Assembly: GCA_964023275.1 (NCBI GenBank)
Contig: OZ029916.1
Span: forward strand, 18,858,686-18,922,685
Source: Norana najaformis
Taxonomy: Eukaryota; Annelida; Clitellata; Crassiclitellata; Hormogastridae
Reading direction: 5' to 3'
DNA: 64,000 nt
Position numbers and translations under genes: made by a program. Below the pieces are notes generated by a model. It was not told where the DNA came from and did not search any database. It saw nothing but the letters and a program-made list of their open reading frames with translations. Shown here piece by piece: positions 24,321 through 35,917 of this stretch; the stretch's first letter is position 1, and every line of letters starts with the position of its first letter.

Positions 24321-24407
24321 GTTCATATGCAGGAGCGGTTCTCGGAATGCCTCTGTCCGGAATCATGACAGACTATCTCGGATGGGAAGCCTGCTTTTAC
24401 TTCTACG
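24321..24407 (+). CDS. VGLUT: VGLUT exon 5: TM5 and start of TM6
   Basis: Acceptor tgtttttttcag, donor tacg/gtagga. Encodes [20 protein letters not shown] then WEACFYFYG, matching VGLUT TM5 and the start of TM6. Phase 1 at both ends. A SINE copy ends about 100 bp upstream of the acceptor. Confidence 0.95.
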
Positions 24408-25668
24408 GTAGGAATCGACCTTCGTTTGTGCTTAGCATGAGCGTCGACAGGATTAAAGGTTTTAGAGGGGACATACCGAAAGCTTTAGAAAATGTGTTAC
24501 ATATAGCTGTACTTGGAAAATGCCTGAAACGTAGGTCACTTGTCTATGTTTAGATGCTTACTTGTAGCTAAGTAATGAGAATTAGTGCATGCAAAGGCTT
24601 CAGCACAGTTTTGAGGTTGGCCATTGACTAGCGGATACAGAGCGATTGAGTTTCAGGTCGCCTATCGAGCTTTTTTAGGTCGCCCAAAAATGTTGACCAA
24701 TTTTTAGTGCTCCAGTTTCAGCCGACCCTCCAAGATAACAAGTCACTCAAATTCTGATGACGTTTTTGCTCGTCGTCATGGTTTAAAACGAATTTTAACT
24801 TCAGAGCCCAAAGTGTGGGTGGGGCAAAAGCCGAAGCCCTTTGGTTGATGGACAACACACTCATTGGTAGCTCATTTATGTCGCATGGACTGAAAGTCTG
24901 CCTACATATTTTTATAACGGAGGGCCTAGGCCTCCATGAGAAATCCTTCATATGGATGCTGAGATATCGAAATATTAAATTTACTGTAAATTTACTGTAA
25001 ATTTACTCTTATTTAATAATATGTAAACCTAGGTTTATTTGTGAACTTTGAAACACGTTCAAGATTTTTAAACCATTCAATAAAGATTATCGGTCAATTC
25101 TAGAGGGGGTCCAGACGTCCTCTTGCTCCCCAGTCAACCCCTAATGTTTCGTGTAGTCAGACACTTATTCGCGTCTATAATATCTTTAAGCATTATTTGC
25201 TTGATAATTACTGTATTTAGTTAAACATATGTTTGCTACTATGAAATTATGTTTCTTAGAGTTAAAGACGGGATTCGGTTCGACCTACACTAGAATATTT
25301 GCTATTGAAATGTTATTTTGCAAAAGCCGTGTACATTCGCTTTAAGACTTGCTTTGATAATTTATTTGAATGAAACATGTCACTACTGCTGGCAAAACTT
25401 ACAAATGAAATGAAAAACACGTAGGTCTCACTAGGATACCGTTTTATAGCTGAGACTTCTTGTTCAAGTTCTTCTTCCTAACTCGGCTGATTGGTTTTCG
25501 TGCTGAAGATGCCTTGAAAATTATTCAATTATCCAAAGTCATGTTGTCCTTTGATTACTTCCATGCTGCATGTAAGTTTATTTTTAGCAGCATCATATTC
25601 AAGAAGACATGTTGTGTTTTGGCTATAGTTCATCCGAAATGTATTTGCTGATTTTCGTTTACTTGAAG

Positions 25669-25808
25669 GTGCGTTTGGTTTGGTGTGGTTTATCTGTTGG
25701 ATGTATTACTCGTCAGAAAGTCCAGCGACCCACACTTCCATCTCACAGGAAGAGCGCGTCTACATAGAGAACGCCATCGGAGAGAACACTTCCAGCGCAT
25801 CGAACAAG
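25669..25808 (+). CDS. VGLUT: VGLUT exon 6: TM6 and central cytoplasmic loop
   Basis: Acceptor tttacttgaag, donor aacaag/gtagcc. Encodes [20 protein letters not shown], then [20 protein letters not shown] and SSASNK. This is the TM6 end plus the conserved loop with the EERxYIExxIGE pattern of VGLUTs. Phase 1 in, phase 0 out. Confidence 0.95.
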
Positions 25809-25904
25809 GTAGCCGCCCGACCACACACGTCCACTTACTAGCCAGTCTTTCTGTCGTGTTCAATATAGAGAATTCGTCTCTTTTAGACATTTACGCTCAT
25901 GTTT

Positions 25905-26075
25905 CGGATGGAGGGGTCGTCTGCAGGGGCGGCAGAGCTTCTTCAAAAGCTGGGGTCAAGAGCAAGGCCCCGGAGGCGGGTCGAGGGCGCGCAGCTCCTG
26001 AGCGCTTGAGGTGCGAAACGCTAAGGGTCCTACGCTCCAAAGGGGGGTCCGAGGGGAGTCCCAGCCACCACGGAC
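25905..26075. other. GC-rich block in VGLUT intron 6
   Basis: About 170 bp of markedly higher G+C than its neighbours (ccccggaggcgggtcgag, aaaggggggtccgagg). ORFs are open on both strands for that reason. No motif recognised; may be a repeat fragment. Confidence 0.5.
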
Positions 26076-26402
26076 TTTGGAACATAAAATGTTTTATATT
26101 GTACTGCAAATTATTTCTTTTGCATCAGGTATAAATGCACAATTTAAGCTCTGGCTAGACTAAAGTGGAGACGGCGCAAAATGTGGCAGGATCCGTTCTC
26201 TTAGAAGTGGGATCAAGTGACCTCTGGACTCAGTGTCTTCGCCGCCGAATGGTCTCCTGTGTTTCGAGTCAGTGCTTTAAAAGCATCTTTCGCACACCTT
26301 TTGGATATTTAAAATGGTGCTCAAATTTATATGACTGTTCATCAGACATAAAAAGTCACATCGATTATCAAAAACACATACCAAAAGACAGAAAATGTAT
26401 AT

Positions 26403-26482
26403 GCACGTACGTACGTAAGTACATACGTATGTATGTACGTATGTGGGTATGTACGTTTGTACGTACGTACGTATGTATATAT
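26403..26482. repeat. ACGT/GTAT microsatellite
   Basis: Tetranucleotide units gtac, gtat and acgt over 80 bp in intron 6. Confidence 0.9.
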
Positions 26483-27782
26483 GAATGTGAAGCAATCAAC
26501 AGATCGGTTTTCGAACCGTAGATTCGCCTGCTTTGGTTAGCGTTAACTCGAGAAGGTATACAAGCTTTGATTTTCTTATGTAAAATTAGTTAAATGTAGT
26601 TCAAGGACAACAGCAATTCAATCGCCGACATAAAGTTTTCTAGACGCACGAATCTATCAACAACATTTGTAACTCAAACTATCAACTAAGTACACGACAG
26701 ACTCGCTACAACATCTTTCGTACTCTCCATAACAACGCATTTGCGACCGCTTTATATTTGCATTTGCGCTTTATATTTGCATTTGAGCGCCGCTTCAGCG
26801 GACAAGTCCGTATAAAACTGCGCCATCGCTGACATCAGATTTGCACATATTTATTACAGTAGGCCTATTTATGTAAATAAGTATACACAAATCTGTTGAA
26901 AATAAACACATACATTCGTACATAAATAAGCAGTGCGCTTATATGCACAAAATCATATACTGTGAATTGCATGACCGGTGAGCTGACATTCTTTACGACA
27001 AGCTCTATGCCTATAAATATAGAGGAATGTGTATCCTGTCAGGTATGGCGTTCTTCGCGTAGTTCTAGGATGGATTGCTACTCATTCGGATCATAACTCA
27101 ATATCTGATGTGTCTGAGTTATTTAAAATGCCGCATTCCTTTCGGCTGCACGTGTCATCCGTGCATAGAGTAGAAAGCCACCCGACTCAGCTTCATTTCT
27201 TTGGTGCTCTCTTCTACAAATTATAGACAGAAATGTCTGTCAAAACCAGATACTGTTCTCGAAAATCAGTTGTTTCGTAATACAGACATTATTTGTGGCC
27301 AGTGACCTTACTTAGACCCTTATTATTACTCTCAGACAATGACGATGTGATGATGTGATGACAGTGATGTCTTTTTGTTCGCTATATCGTTCATAGGGTA
27401 TATCTGTGTAGCGTCTGGCATCGAAGACTGAATTAAAAGTCTTAATCTGGAATTTACAGCATGGCTGGCAATGCAACGGAATGTATTGGGTTCAACTCGC
27501 GGCAACGACTGCGTCTTTGTAACCTCAGCGAGCGAGTAGCTTCCCATATCCGAAACAAACGTATACGAGGGACGTTTAGTTCCTACCTAGTCCCAGGTCC
27601 TCCGTAGGGGAAAATGACAAAAGCCCCTGACCAAAGATCAGAGGACAGCAGCAGAGTATAGAATGTAAACAATGGAAGCCAAAGTCTTGATAACGGAGGC
27701 AATCGTTAACTGTAACCTTGCATCCGCTGTTGCTTGCCTTGCTTGCAACAAGTGCTCTGCCAACTGTGATGTTGCCGTTTTC

Positions 27783-27943
27783 ATGATGGTGATGATGGTA
27801 GTGGTCTCGTTGAGGATGATGGTGGCGGTGATGATGATGATGATAATTATAATGATAATGATGTTGACGACGACGACTGCAACGACGCTGGTGGTGTTGA
27901 GAGTGAAGATGCTAATGATGATGCTGCTGTTGGTCGTCGTTCA
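27783..27943. repeat. GAT/GAC trinucleotide tract before VGLUT exon 7
   Basis: Runs of gatgat and gacgac reach to about 10 bp from the exon 7 acceptor, keeping the intron open in frame with the exon. Confidence 0.85.
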
Positions 27944-27944
27944 G

Positions 27945-28094
27945 AATCTGCCGACGCCGTGGAAGTCTTTCCTGACGTCGGCTCCTGTCTACGCCATCAT
28001 CGTCGCCAACTTCTGCCGCAGCTGGAGCTTCTATCTGATGATCATCACTCAGCCAAAGTATTTCCAGGACGCATTTGACTTCAAAATAGCCAAG
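27945..28094 (+). CDS. VGLUT: VGLUT exon 7: TM7
   Basis: A 150-bp exon, phase 0 at both ends; donor caag/gtaagc. Encodes [20 protein letters not shown] and [20 protein letters not shown], then [10 protein letters not shown]. The Arg at 28017-28019 corresponds to VGLUT2 R322 in TM7, part of the substrate site. The acceptor (gtcgttcag) follows a GAT-repeat tract rather than a clean pyrimidine tract. Confidence 0.95.
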
Positions 28095-28919
28095 GTAAGC
28101 AACAGACTCTGCCGAATTGGTGGTTTTGGATGAGTGGGTGTGTGGGCTTGGGTGGGTGGGTGGGTGGGTGGGTCGGTCTGTGAGTAAAAGCATAACATTA
28201 CTCCATCCATACATTTCTCCCGCCTTCATTTCATCGTAACATTACATAATACTGGACGTAACGGTTTAACGGCAGCATACATTACAGCTGGTTACAACGG
28301 GCGCCATATAATGCCCCGATTTCTTGGCTACTGATCAGTGCTTTATACGAGGTCCACAGTGGATCGATGCGATCGTTGCTTTGCTAAGCGCAGGGTAAAC
28401 AGACGGAAGAGGCTATTTGGCCAAACATCGCCTGCTTTGATCAAACACAAACACTGAACAACAACAATAATAATAGCAGCGAGCGGCGACGGCCAGAGGG
28501 CGCCAGTGTCCGCGTTTGCCGAGCGCTCCTGGCGCCATCTATTCGATGACGCCCTCATCGAAGGCGATTAGAAGCTGTCACGAGAGCTGGTGATCTGGTG
28601 ACTTCTATGGCGTCACCGGGAGACGCACAGGTGTGAATCGATGAAGCCCCTTGAGGCGTGTGCGCTGAAGCCGAACAGCGAATGCTGAACGTTGTTGCGT
28701 TTTCGATTCGAGTGCTGCATCGTGTGACACTGACTGAGCGATGCAAGGAGTTGTATCCGATGTCTGTATTAAACTGGGATTTGGTTTTTCAGTTGTTTAA
28801 TTAATCGGCTGAAAATTTCTTCAACGCTATCAGGACATCGGCTACAAAGACTGCCTATTCGCGGTCGATGACAGCGGATATAGTTGATAATAGCGGATAT
28901 TGAAAGTGATTTTACCATA

Positions 28920-29475
28920 TCTTACCATGCAACAGGCACATACCATAAGGCATAAGCCTTGCTATGCCATACACAACACTACAATATACAATCGGGCATA
29001 AGCTCTTAGTATACCAGACCATACCACAGGCTCTTCCACACCATACAAGCTGTTCAATCTGTTGCTATTCTGGAATAGTTTCTCCCTTATGCTTTTTCCC
29101 TCGTTACTAACTATCAAGAATCTCCATCGGTTGGGTAAGTCTCATGGTAGGCGTCTCCTGTTGCAACGGAAGGCATCATTAAGCTTCTTTATAAATGGTT
29201 TTACGGTTCCATGGCGCACAAAGCGACCATCACTCAACAGACTGCTATTTTAGCGGCTGAAGCCAATGTTTGGATATGTCTCTCTTCCGTCCAATGATCT
29301 TAGAACCAAATGCTCCTCACTGCAGTCACTTAGGTAATTGCCATACTTACCATATCTGAGCTTCAGTCGAAAAATTCTTCAAACAAAGGATCATGCCTGT
29401 GAGGCGTTTCAGATGAGTTTTCAAACTATTTACCGTTACGATGCCATGCGACGATGCCATGCCATGATATAACAT
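28920..29475. repeat. Degenerate CCATAC/CATGC repeats
   Basis: accatac- and gccatgc-type units at 28920-29046 and again at 29341-29475. They are interrupted by the 293-bp repeat R5 copy A. Confidence 0.6.
29048..29340 (+). repeat. 293-bp repeat R5, copy A
   Basis: Aligns without gaps to 43089-43381 with 11 differences. A CCATAC hexamer lies at both edges (29041 and 29341), possibly a target-site duplication. No protein family recognised. In VGLUT intron 7. Confidence 0.9.
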
Positions 29476-29699
29476 GCATAGTTAGGCCTACTGCTTCGTC
29501 TGAAATGCAATCATAGCAGGGGCAACGTAAAAGGCGCGGAAACCACTCACAGTTTGACAGCTGAATATCAGTTCATAAGACGTATCGATATTCGAAACCC
29601 GGTCATAGAGAGGCTCTTGCTGAGCAACAGAATCTGTTGGTGGACGCACTGGTCACCAGCTACATCTATTTATGCATCTCTGTAGCGGGTATTATGTCG

Positions 29700-30680
29700 G
29701 GGTCGGGGTTGGAAAAAAGCTGCCAAGCGAGGTAAGAAGAGCGTATTACTATGCAAAGCGAGACTAGTGCAAGTAATCTCAGCGCAAAGTGCGGTACGGA
29801 TTCACAAACTTCACTGCTATGATCGGGGTTCGAACCCCGGTTCGTGCGACTCGTCGTTTAGGCGTTAGGAAAGATTTCACAGTCGTCCACTGTTGCTGAT
29901 GTCGCGTCTGCACGTCATCTAGTTTATCCTCAGCCTCAGGATCACACTCCCTCCTCTGTATGAGGAACGTCGTCTAAAGAGGCGCCTCATAAATTACCTT
30001 GCCTAACGAAAGACAGAACAAGTAGGCAGACTGGTAAATTGTTACAAAATGAGGTAGTACTCTGAAGTCGTTAACTTGGTTAATTATTTTATTTATTTAG
30101 CTGATCATGCCAATGTAATAGGCCCTAATTATAGTAATTAGGAATAACAGACTATTCCGATAGGCTATATAGTCCAGTAGGCATTCCGTTCTCTAACTGC
30201 GACCTTTGTCGTTGCATCTACCACCTTCTGCTGTCCCTCAATGATCTCGAGGCTTCATTGATTGTCCCTCACCAATCACAGGGCGTCCTCTGTCCATCCC
30301 CCGCCCTTCCTTTGTCGCTGCACCGTCTCGAGCTAACCGGAAGAACTCCGACTCTCCCTGTACCCTATTCACCAGCACCTTGCTCCATTCCAACCAACCA
30401 CAAGGCATCGTCTATCCATCCATCCACCTGAACACCGGTTCTCGCCGTCGTCTTCCTTTGATAATTCGCCGCAAAGGTAACGAGCCCCTTCCTGCACTCG
30501 GCCACCCCCTGCGGCGCCCATCAGGACAAACAGCGTCGCTCGAGTCTTAATTAGCAACGACGGTTTGAGTTGGTCAAAGACAGAGCACACTGGCGCCCTC
30601 TTCTGACGACCACAGACGACGACGACGTCACTTTCTACGTCGACCGACAACATCGGTCGACAACGGACGGACGACAGAGA
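29700..30680. other. Intron 7 segment, mixed composition
   Basis: Contains an isolated B-box-like palindrome ggggttcgaacccc near 29825, perhaps a worn SINE head. From 30190 the DNA becomes C+G-rich and CpG-containing. No exon supported. Confidence 0.4.
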
Positions 30681-30699
30681 ACGTCGTCAGCACGACTCT

Positions 30700-31180
30700 A
30701 AGCGTGTCTGTGTACGTCTGCGTGTGTTCGTCCGTTTGTTACTGTGTGTTTGTGTGCGTCTGCATGTCCGTGTGTTACTGTGTGTTTTTCTGTGTCTGTC
30801 TGCGTCTGCATGTATTCGTCTTTTGTTGCTGTGTTTTTGTGTGCGTCTGTATGTGTGTGTCTGTGTTTTTCTGTATATGCGTGCGTCTGTGTTGGCCTGC
30901 GTCTGTGTGTTTGTGTGCGTCTGTGTGTGTCTATGTGGGTCTGCGTCAGTTCGCGTGTGCATATGTGTGTTTGTGTGGGCTTATGTGCGTCTTTGTGTAT
31001 CTGTGTGTGTTAGTTGTCACCGAAGAAGATAATTAACAGGGCGACTGAAGAAAGGAAATAAATTAAAATCGATTTCCTTGCCTTAACACTCTGCCGAAAC
31101 TTTCGCTGCTTAATCATCGGCGTGTGTGTGTTTCTGTGTGTGCCTCTGTGTGTATGCCTCTGTGTATGTGTTGTGGTCCG
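30700..31180. repeat. TG-rich (TGTGTGCGTC)n tract
   Basis: Degenerate decamer-like tgtgtgcgtctg units at 30704-31010 and a shorter tail at 31120-31170. Alternating purine-pyrimidine runs could favour Z-DNA. Confidence 0.85.
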
Positions 31181-32318
31181 TTCGTCTAATTACCTGTCAC
31201 GAGTAATCGGGCGTCACAGGTGAGAGGGATTTGCGGTCGCGCAGGCAGAAAATTACGGCGTCGAGCGGGAATTTCGTCGAGCCGTCGACCGGAAAGATAC
31301 GAATGCGAAAGACTTAATCTCTCTTTTCAGTCGGCGATGGATTCCGAAGACGAAAACGGTCGTCGTCACTGGATACCTGCGTCGATCGCTAGTTCTAAGG
31401 CTTTCGCTAGACGGCGAAGCCGCGCAAAGCCTCTGGCGAATCATGCAGAAATTATTGCTGTTACTTTAGCAAGTCATTGCGATGTATGGGTGCTGTTGGC
31501 GATCGTGAGATGTTCATAAATCTGTGGTGTTCATAAAGCAACACATGGTCGAATAATCCGCGAAAGCATTTTATAATTGTAATTGTAATCGGAAACTTGT
31601 ACAGTGTCGCTTCAATACCTTCCAAAGACCCTCTTCTCCCTTCCTTCACTGAATTCAGGATTTCCCCGCAGTAGACGGCGTATGTAGATCTGTAGTTTTG
31701 AGGTTTGATTGTCCAGCTGGAATCTTGCACCCCCTCCCTCTGTTGCTGGACCATTCCTATCACAGAAGGTCACGATTACATGCCGCAAAAACCGTCCGAA
31801 ACGCAGTAAATTCGTACTGAAAACAAAGGTGATTCCGAAACGCAGGTTAGGCAACAGTAGAAGCCCAAACTCCGGAATTATCTTAAATGTAGCATAGTGC
31901 CATCTTACGAACCTTACGAACTCACAAATACTGCACATCTTCCAATTACGGCACATGTAGGTCTTTTACTCAAAAATGAATACACTCCGACCTCTTCCAC
32001 AAATCCTATCCCGATTCCTTCTCTTCCCCTAAGCTCTGTCCAATTCAAAACACCATCCACCGTCTGACTGTCTGCCCGCCTGACTCTTGGCTCTTGATCA
32101 GTAACAGAATCTGACCTTATCTGCCTATCGATTTTGTTTTGACCGAGCACCTGTGACTAGACTGGTTCCTGTGACACAGCTTTCTTTGGGCGCTGCATAA
32201 ATCTCGAATTAACGATTACGATCTTTAAATAATCAATAAATCCAAGTTACACATAGCTTTTCCAGCTCAGTGCACGTGCAGTGATGCATGAATTGCTTTG
32301 TCGTTTTTCTTGTGTCAG

Positions 32319-32451
32319 AGTGGAGCTCTGTCGGCGCTGCCGCATCTTGTCATGACGATCATCGTTCCGATTGGAGGACACATGGCAGACACCCTGCGCA
32401 AGCGACGGATTCTGTCGACGACTTCCGTTAGAAAGATCTTCAACTGCGGAG
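32319..32451 (+). CDS. VGLUT: VGLUT exon 8: TM8 and MFS loop
   Basis: Acceptor cttgtgtcag, donor gag/gtattc. Encodes [20 protein letters not shown], then [20 protein letters not shown] and FNCGG. The GGxxADxLRxR element is the MFS motif after TM8, and [13 protein letters not shown] is VGLUT-typical. Phase 0 in, phase 1 out. Confidence 0.96.
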
Positions 32452-33410
32452 GTATTCGACCGTCGGCCGTCGGCCTTTCTCATGGTCAAGTAACGTCGCT
32501 CGCACACGAAGCCTTTAAGTCTTATATGACCAGCTGATTGGGAATCGCTCCGTTATATAAGACTATCTACAAATAAGCATAAGGGAAATATGTCTCAAGT
32601 ATTGGGCCCAATTCCACTTTCTTCCCTAAGGCAACCTGCTTTTTATGTCTTGTCGTTCGCACCGGTTACTACTAAGCCCATCACTCATCTTCTACCATTC
32701 GTTTCCATGCCCTTCCCCTTTTGCTTCCTTTCCTGTTATCCTCAAGTTCTGATGAATAGATTTAAGATGGGGAGATATGTACTTTTACTGAGGAGCAGCT
32801 TTTATGGAAAAATAGCTTTCAATATTCTCACATTTCAGCGTCACTTTGACACTCCAATACAATGCGTATACACACATATACACATTTCATATTAAAACAG
32901 AGTAATCTTTGTGTAAGCTCATTTTGTTAATATGCTGTATTAGGTGACGCGGGGAAGTCTGAAACCGCGTACATTTCAGGTGTACGTGATTTGACATGCG
33001 CACTGTATTCAGCTTTGCCTGAGTTTTTTCCCGTGTATTTTACGTATATAGAGTAGATACGCATTTAGACTTATTTTTAGGCAAGATTCGAATGCATAGG
33101 TTTAAGTGAGATGTATAGGCTTATATGCTTGTATATGTTTAGACTGATAATTCATTTGGAGTTTGATTCAGGCCTTCAAGGCGATGAGAGTCGATGCAAT
33201 AGCCATGAATTATAGTATGGGAAAACTAAATGACATTCTTGAAAAGAAGAAACTCAGTACAAATCAAAAGATACGCAACATTTGTGATTTTATGCAGAAA
33301 TAGGTCACTCTACAATGTATCAGATAAAATAAGTAGCGCTCAAGAGAGTGAAGTACAGTCCAAAAGATAGGGAAGTGACAATATGTTAACATATTTACAG
33401 TATGCTATCT

Positions 33411-33800
33411 TGAGTTAAGTACCAGTTGGCAGATCTTCTTCAAGTTCTCTGCTACTGATCAGGTTCGAGCGTCCAATGGTGCCATTCCTGACGTTGTTAG
33501 ACCTCCTTCTTCCGTTTACCATATCTGTCCTCCACCATCCAGTCTAGTAGCATTTATCTAGGTCTTTCTCTTCTTTTCTTTACTTCCATTCTTCCCTCTA
33601 TGATATTTCTCAGAAAGGAATCACCTCTCAGTATGTGTCCAATCCAGTTCCTCTGTCTCTTTCTTATTGTAGCCATCAAAGTTAGCATATCGCTAAGCGT
33701 ACAAAGGTTAATATTCCATATTATATTCTTTTTCATTCCCCTCTCCATATTAATTGCCAATTTTACTTTTCCTCTCCTTTACAATAGCCTTTCGGGGATG
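33411..33800 (-). mobile_element. Non-LTR retrotransposon remnant, ORF2 C-terminus
   Basis: Reverse strand reads RQRNWIGHILRGDSFLRNII then EGRMEVKKRRERPR. This is the W(I/L)GHxLR ... EGxxxxKRxRGRPR pattern common near the end of LINE reverse-transcriptase ORFs. Frame is lost downstream, although GRQIW/EWHHW-like words continue. Degenerate fossil in VGLUT intron 8. Confidence 0.7.
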
Positions 33801-34215
33801 TCGTAACTGACCGCAGTCTCTTAAACTTGGTGGACTGACTTGTTTTTCTTAAATATTTTCTCAATACGCCGCAAACGCCATTATTACTTTGGGCCCATAT
33901 TGCTTAGAAACTGTGACGGATTAACTGGGAGGTTGGGGAAACCGACACTAGTAGAAGCTTCAGGGGCAGCCACTTGTTTCGTTCGATACGGATGTGTTTT
34001 GCTATAGTCGATGACTTGTATGGACTTATATCGCCGATCCTTAAGCTATTGCACTGGCTTCCCGTGGTACCAGTATGTGAATCGCCATTGACACCTACCA
34101 TCTTTGGCATTTAGAAATGCGGCAGGATACGTGTGGCCTACTCCGTAGCTGAGATTTGTACTTCCACTTCAGTGCTTGAAATAAGCTATACGGTGATCGT
34201 GTCTGTCAGTCTTGA

Positions 34216-34400
34216 TCTTATTAGGTGGGTTGGTGGCGAAACGTTAACGCGTCGGCTTTTCACTTTTGCGTCAGAGGTTCCAATCCAGGTGCTTGATTGA
34301 AAAATGGAAAGTTGTAGTTGAGCCGCTAAGCTCAGTAACAGTGAAGGGTTGCCTCTATGGCTGATAAAAGGCATGCCATAAATGACCTACGACTTTACAT
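34216..34400 (+). repeat. tRNA-derived SINE-like element
   Basis: A-box-like ggtggcgaaacgttaacgcg and B-box-like gaggttccaatcc at 34228-34285, followed by an AT-rich tail with acattac units. It ends about 140 bp before exon 9. Confidence 0.55.
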
Positions 34401-34539
34401 TACATGACCTTATCTAATACCCTATTACATCACGTATATCTTACACTAAATGTCTTACCTTACATTAAATCACTTTTCCTTACACTAAGTCACCTTAAAG
34501 ACATTGCAAAGCAATCGTCTTGCTTTCTTCTTCTCTTAG

Positions 34540-34650
34540 GGTTCGGGTTAGAAGCCGTCTTCTTGTTGGGCGTCGGATTCACAAAAGATACAGCGACTGC
34601 CATCACCTGTCTCACGATCGCAGTCGGATTCAGTGGATTCGCCATTTCAG
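34540..34650 (+). CDS. VGLUT: VGLUT exon 9: TM9-TM10
   Basis: Acceptor cttcttctcttag, donor tcag/gtacat. Encodes FGLEAVFLLGVGFTKDTATA then ITCLTIAVGFSGFAIS, matching TM9 and TM10. Phase 1 at both ends, and the split Gly codons close correctly on each side. Confidence 0.95.
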
Positions 34651-35087
34651 GTACATACGACTCCATGCCTATTGCTAACACCTACTATAAATCCACATAT
34701 ATATGTCTATATATAGGCTTACCGTGTATATTTAGAAGCATAAAGCACTAGTACATACTCAACTAGGCCTATATAAGCCAGTCGTATTTCTGTGTATTTT
34801 AAGCCACAGGTGGTCCTCATTTCTTCAGTAAATTTGACTCTAACTGGAGAGGTTAGAGTAATATCATTGAAACTACAGTTACCATAGAGACTTCGACCAC
34901 CACCATAACCACTTACCACCACAATTAACTTCTTTTCCTTCATCTTTCCTTCCTTCTCTGCCTAACATCACCATGCTCATCATCTCCTTCGTCCCTATCC
35001 TCCTCCTTCTCCTCTAGTCATCGCCATCATTCGGCAAAAATTGTCTTCATCACCTTGGCAACTGTGGGGCTAATTTTCTCGTGTCAG

Positions 35088-35215
35088 GATTCAACGTGAA
35101 CCACTTGGATATAGCGCCACGCTACGCGAGTATCCTGATGGGAATGTCAAACGGCGTTGGCACCCTGGCCGGAATGTCCTGCCCCATCGTTACGGAATTG
35201 CTGACCAAACACAGG
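35088..35215 (+). CDS. VGLUT: VGLUT exon 10: TM11
   Basis: Acceptor ctcgtgtcag, donor acagg/gtctgt (a weak but canonical GT). Encodes [20 protein letters not shown] then [20 protein letters not shown] and HR, almost superimposable on vertebrate VGLUTs. Phase 1 in, phase 0 out. Intron 9 is only about 440 bp. Confidence 0.96.
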
Positions 35216-35296
35216 GTCTGTATCAAACATCCCTAGACTTACATTACCAACAAGGCATGGCACATTAAGGTCTAAAACTAAGCGTAAAATATATGT

Positions 35297-35446
35297 AAAT
35301 GTACCCGTTTTTCAGTAGCGACCGTAGGGCCTCGACCCTGCTCATTTTTCAATGAATTAATCGGGTGAGATCCTTCTCCATCTCTGCCCGTTTGAATGGG
35401 CGCCACGCCATATAAAAGGTCTCCGTGTAGGGACCGTGCTAGCAAG
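35297..35446 (-). repeat. SINE family III, copy 2
   Basis: Reverse complement matches the 24046 copy through the gggcagagatgg and gatctcacccgattaattca modules. The tRNA-like head is missing. In VGLUT intron 10. Confidence 0.85.
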
Positions 35447-35833
35447 GGTCTCCTTCTTCCAACCATTTCTTTTCCAAGTGATATAAGCTGAATTTCTGTA
35501 CACAGTTGAATACAATAATATTCACACAATACTGTCGGTAATTTAAGATATATTTAACTAGTAGAAGTAATCAGTAAAGTTCATCTCTTCAGCGTTAGTA
35601 TTCATTGACAAATTGTAGCACATGGAGAGAAGCCATTTGAAAATGGGGTGGACAATTTACCAGAAAGATGAGTTAACCTCTGTTGACCTCGTTTTCTGTG
35701 GCCTATTCTTCCTCCTGCTGAAAATTTAACGCGTGTTTTATTATTAGGATGTTGTAGGCATATTAAGTTGTTCTTTTGATCTTAAATACTTGTAAACCGA
35801 TGTGCGATTAGCTATTGGTTAATAAAGAATAAA

Positions 35834-35911
35834 CTTACTTACTTACTTAACTTACTTACTTACGTTACTTACTTACTTACTTTACTTACTTTACTTACTT
35901 ACTTACTTGTG
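35834..35911. repeat. (TTAC)n microsatellite next to exon 11 acceptor
   Basis: About 75 bp of cttactta units preceded by aataaagaataaa, typical of a retroposon tail, and ending only 6 bp before the AG used for exon 11. Confidence 0.9.
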
Positions 35912-35917
35912 AGACAG

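Noticed and set aside
27672-28133. 153-residue continuous ORF as an intronless gene
   Set aside because: Its first part is the GAT repeat in the intron; only 27945-28094 is homologous, as VGLUT exon 7.
29800-29860. Functional tRNA gene around ggggttcgaacccc
   Set aside because: Only the T-loop palindrome is convincing; no matching anticodon or acceptor arms. At most a worn SINE head.
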